The notes beneath the pieces are model-generated. The model was not told the origin of the DNA. It did no database searches and was given only the letters and a program-made list of their open reading frames with translations. Positions 61,413 through 64,000 of a stretch of DNA of 64,000 bases are shown here, one piece after another (the first letter of the stretch is position 1; each line of letters starts with the position of its first letter). The stretch comes from Lysinibacillus_B sp031181585 (lineage in GTDB: Bacteria; Bacillota; Bacilli; Bacillales_A; Planococcaceae), in the NCBI RefSeq assembly GCF_047301505.1, contig NZ_CP154840.1, positions 1,426,001-1,490,000 on the forward strand, read 5' to 3'. Made by a program: the position numbers and the translations under genes.

Positions 61413-62021
61413 ATGGACAGGACGATTATTGCTATAGCAGGCGGTGGTTTTTCACAGCACATCCCTGCTTATGTTGACGAATATATTATCAGCCAAGTTA
61501 AAAGCGGCGGACCAATAAAAGTCTGTTTCATCCCGACAGCGAGCAATGATGCACAAGGATATATCGACCGCTTCTATGAGGCCTTTTCTCCTTACGAGAC
61601 GACCCATATCACACAGGACATGTTAGCCAGCCCTTCAATCGAGGCTATCCTGAATGAACAGGATGTACTTTATGTCGGTGGCGGAAATACACAGTTCATG
61701 CTGAAAAAATGGCGGGATGCAGGCTATGATCGTTTACTGCAAGATGCTTACCAACGTGGAGCGGTTCTGGCAGGAATCAGTGCAGGGGCTATGTGCTGGT
61801 TTGATGGTTGTCTTTGTGAAAAGGAAGATGGAAACTATGAGGAGGTACAGGGGCTTGGTCTGCTCGCAGGTACCTTCTGCCCGCACTATCAAGACCGTGA
61901 ACGTAAGGAATTCTTTGATAAATGGCAGGCAAGATATGGGGTTTCACCAAGCTATACCTTAACGGACGATGAAGCTTTGCATTTCCGAAATGAAGAGCTG
62001 CTCGTCAAGCTGACGACGTAA
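61413..62021 (+). CDS. Peptidase E-like (S51) serine hydrolase
   Basis: 202 aa. The nucleophile S123 sits in AGISAGAMCWF. The loop YVGGGNTQFML and the later CPHYQDRERK histidine are typical of S51 aspartyl dipeptidases and cyanophycinase relatives. Cytosolic. It hydrolyses Asp-X dipeptides in known members. Confidence 0.85.
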   Translation: MDRTIIAIAGGGFSQHIPAYVDEYIISQVKSGGPIKVCFIPTASNDAQGYIDRFYEAFSPYETTHITQDMLASPSIEAILNEQDVLYVGGGNTQFMLKKWRDAGYDRLLQDAYQRGAVLAGISAGAMCWFDGCLCEKEDGNYEEVQGLGLLAGTFCPHYQDRERKEFFDKWQARYGVSPSYTLTDDEALHFRNEELLVKLTT

Positions 62022-62055
62022 TCGACGCAAGAGAAACAAATGAAGGAGATATGAA

Positions 62056-62583
62056 ATGACACAGTTGAAATCAATTTACGTCAAGTGGGGCAGCGGAGAT
62101 GTACGGCTGACATGGATACCAAAAATGGATTATTCAGAAGCGGCTACGTTTACAAGTGTTCATGCAATATGCGTAAAGGACGAACACATTTTACTGACTC
62201 ATATCCCGAACAGGGGCTTTAACTTTCCTGGCGGGCATATTGAACACGGAGAACAGCCCGAGCAGACAATTCACCGGGAGGTATATGAGGAAGGCTATGT
62301 AAAAGGGACACTTCATTATCTCGGTGCAATTGAGGTGAACCACGAGGAAAATCCATTATTCAACCCGAACGGCAAGTATCCCCTCGTTGGTTATCAGGCC
62401 TTCTACCGCCTCGATGTAACGGAATGCCTGCCTTTTCTTCGTGAGTATGAAGCAGCTGCCCGCATTTGGGTTGAGCCAAGTGAAGTGCCGTTTGTAATGA
62501 ATGACCATGAATTGGCAGTGGATATTGTAAGAGAGGCGCTTTCGATAGAGACAGCCGGTAAAAATAAGAAAGCTTCATTGTAG
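62056..62583 (+). CDS. Nudix hydrolase
   Basis: 175 aa. The Nudix box is complete: GGHIEHGEQPEQTIHREVYEEG (G-x5-E-x7-R-E-x2-E-E), shown here only as positions about 56-77 with E61, R71, E72, E75 and E76 as key residues. The upstream strand reads AICVKDEHILLTHIPNRG. The substrate is unknown. The tail (PSEVPFVMNDHELAVDIVRE) is echoed by a short relic near 63.6 kb. Confidence 0.88.
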   Translation: MTQLKSIYVKWGSGDVRLTWIPKMDYSEAATFTSVHAICVKDEHILLTHIPNRGFNFPGGHIEHGEQPEQTIHREVYEEGYVKGTLHYLGAIEVNHEENPLFNPNGKYPLVGYQAFYRLDVTECLPFLREYEAAARIWVEPSEVPFVMNDHELAVDIVREALSIETAGKNKKASL

Positions 62584-62715
62584 GATTTTTCTAAAGAAAA
62601 ATAACGGTGAATAGAAGTCTAACCTGCAAAGGACTTTATTACCTATTAATATAAAAAGTGGATAATAAGTGAAACCCCATTAGAGCGTAATCGTAAATAA
62701 TGTGAGGTGACTTAT

Positions 62716-63420
62716 ATGATTCAACTAAACTTGATTTTTATTTTATTGTTATTCGCAACGCTTGCTCGTTATCTTGTATTTGATGCCTTTGACCCGGTCA
62801 TGTTTGCACTGATTTTTTCCTTTCCCATTGCATCTATTGGTATTTATATTATGAGCAAGAAGTTCGCCGAAAAAGAACGTTCTTATCAGCCGAAGAATAT
62901 TCCTGAATGGTCTTTTTCCAATAAGCAGACAAGCTTATTGAATGAAAAGCCGCTCTTTAAAGGAGAGGAACGGAGAGGGTATGTAAAACGCTACTTTACC
63001 AAAAAGGGGCGGTATGTTTTTGCGGATATTTTTGGTTCCAGCTGGTACCTGTCGCTTGAGATTCAAATAGACCAAGATGTTTATGATGTGCGTTGTGATC
63101 GAGAAAAGTGGCTGACTCAGCAGGATCGTTGGATAATTACCAAAAATGGAGAACAAATTGGCGAAGCCCATACACGCATTAATCTAAAGAACATGACGAA
63201 ATTGAAGGAAGCGATTGAGTTTACATTTCAGGATACCTCCTATCTGTCTTCAGCGTCTACGATTACTTCAACGATATCTCTGACACAAGACGAAGAGCTG
63301 CTTGGTACCATGAAGCGCAACCATATTATCAGCACTGTACAAGTAATCGACGTAAAAGAGGATCAACCTGAATACATCATTGCATTAATTGTTCATTCTT
63401 TTTATTTCAAGAATAAATAA
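62716..63420 (+). CDS. Membrane-anchored protein with tubby-like beta domain, tentative
   Basis: 234 aa from ATG 62716 after GAGGTGAC. Two N-terminal membrane helices (about residues 3-55) are followed by a charged linker and a beta-rich domain (YDVRCDREKWLTQQDRWIIT, IGEAHTRINLKNMTKLKEAI, YIIALIVHSFYF). The strand order resembles tubby-C-like/YxjI proteins. Function unknown. Confidence 0.6.
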   Translation: MIQLNLIFILLLFATLARYLVFDAFDPVMFALIFSFPIASIGIYIMSKKFAEKERSYQPKNIPEWSFSNKQTSLLNEKPLFKGEERRGYVKRYFTKKGRYVFADIFGSSWYLSLEIQIDQDVYDVRCDREKWLTQQDRWIITKNGEQIGEAHTRINLKNMTKLKEAIEFTFQDTSYLSSASTITSTISLTQDEELLGTMKRNHIISTVQVIDVKEDQPEYIIALIVHSFYFKNK

Positions 63421-63571
63421 TGGAGTACTAGCAGAAAAAGCTGCGTACTTGAAGAGAAGCCTGTTTTTAACCGGCGTATTGAATGCTTTACATAAAGTTA
63501 TCCTCCGATCGCATGGCAGGTCTTTCTAGTGGCAAAATAGTGGAGTACCTGTTTTTTTAGTTTGAAGTAAC

Positions 63572-63643
63572 AAGCAGCATTCACGAGGAACCAATTGAAG
63601 TGCCGTTTTTGATGAGCAATTCTGAACTAGCATTGGATAGGTA
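63572..63643 (+). pseudogene. Short Nudix C-terminal relic
   Basis: The frame HEEPIEVPFLMSNSELALDR ends in TAG-like decay (stop TAA). It matches the tail of the Nudix gene at 62056 (EVPFVMNDHELAVD). It suggests an old partial duplication. The rest of 63421-63759 shows nothing that I can support. Confidence 0.45.
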
Positions 63644-63759
63644 AATAGCAGCAGGAGAATTGTAGCGCTGTGTAAAACAGGCTAACTTGATAAAATAGGA
63701 AAGTGGCTATCCTAACGCCTGCTTACAACAAGCAGCTCTAAACAGACAGGAGGAGTTTG

Positions 63760-64000
63760 ATGAAGTGGCTGACAATACCCATTTCCTATGGATTGATTAT
63801 AGCCAGTGGGGTACTCGGAATAACAGCAGTTGCCGTCTCTGAATGGAAGGACGACTTTGTGCTGAGTGTCCTCCTTTATATCCTGCTTGCTGTGCTGCCA
63901 TATTTTCTTGGCTGGTACATATTAGATCGTCGATTTTTTAAAAAAGAGTTTTGGCCCCGCTTCCGTATACTTACAGGAGTGACGGTTTTCGCACCGGTCA
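63760..64000 (+). CDS. Membrane protein, cut by window end
   Basis: ATG 63760 after ACAGGAGGAG. Three hydrophobic stretches are visible (ISYGLIIASGVLGITAVAV, FVLSVLLYILLAVLPYFLGW, and one starting at the edge), with a basic loop DRRFFKKEFWPRFR. The C-terminus is outside the window. No family recognised. Confidence 0.65.
   Translation, partial: MKWLTIPISYGLIIASGVLGITAVAVSEWKDDFVLSVLLYILLAVLPYFLGWYILDRRFFKKEFWPRFRILTGVTVFAPV

Overview
The window is about 64 kb of a moderately AT-rich Firmicutes chromosome. Strong Shine-Dalgarno sites (AGGAGG type), frequent TTG/GTG starts and the gene set point to an endospore-forming member of the Bacillales, in or near Bacillaceae/Caryophanaceae (Lysinibacillus, Solibacillus or Sporosarcina type). 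The gene set includes YhfK, YndM, YyaL, Amj, BioDAYB, UvsE, a ComP/ComA-like pair and a LysM-GH18 spore-type glucosaminidase. The genus cannot be fixed from sequence reading alone. I saw no rRNA, tRNA, CRISPR array, phage or intact transposase.

Layout. 1-5.5 kb: a cut-off methyltransferase, a zinc efflux cassette (CDF transporter plus CzrA-type repressor), a ZIP transporter, a DUF2268 metalloprotease and a DUF402 protein. 5.8-13.8 kb: small and hypothetical genes, a ComP/ComA-like two-component system, a divergent four-gene membrane/lipoprotein operon and a DUF3885 gene. 14.2-22.4 kb: thioredoxin, an ECF sigma/anti-sigma pair, oxidoreductases, an Lrp regulator, DJ-1/PfpI, DUF1835, isochorismatase, YhfK and YndM. 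22.4-32 kb: a Zur-box-rich zone with a complete CntA-B-C-D-F-E type metallophore importer/exporter operon but no adjacent synthesis genes, then a zinc-associated permease/TIGR03943 pair. 32-38 kb: decaying DNA with several pseudogenes around uvsE, mnaA and a double glycosyltransferase. 39.9-43.6 kb: a BirA-operator-controlled bioD-bioA-bioY-bioB operon. 43.7-47.8 kb: YyaL, a Csp-type copper protein and hypotheticals. 48-52 kb: an ECF sigma factor overlapping an ABC ATPase whose N-terminus looks like an anti-sigma factor, plus an FtsX-type permease. 52-58.6 kb: cell-wall genes (LysM-GH18, a CwlO-like M23 peptidase, Amj). 59-64 kb: two GNATs, peptidase E, a Nudix hydrolase and hypotheticals.

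Metal homeostasis is the unifying theme: zinc efflux (CDF/CzrA), ZIP uptake, the Cnt-like system, the Zur-boxed permease pair and a Cys-rich copper store. Up to five Zur-like boxes were found by eye.

Two non-coding signals look most novel. The first is a 202/244-bp repeat, in two copies 58 kb apart. Each copy sits inside a rho-independent terminator, between the hairpin and the U-run, with the whole hairpin duplicated on both sides and in the same orientation relative to the upstream gene. The second is three intergenic arrays with an exact 21-bp period and an 8-bp conserved core (two arrays share CGCCGGTA, the third has TTGTCTAT). The sigma/ABC fusion at 48 kb is the best protein-level candidate for an undescribed regulatory system.
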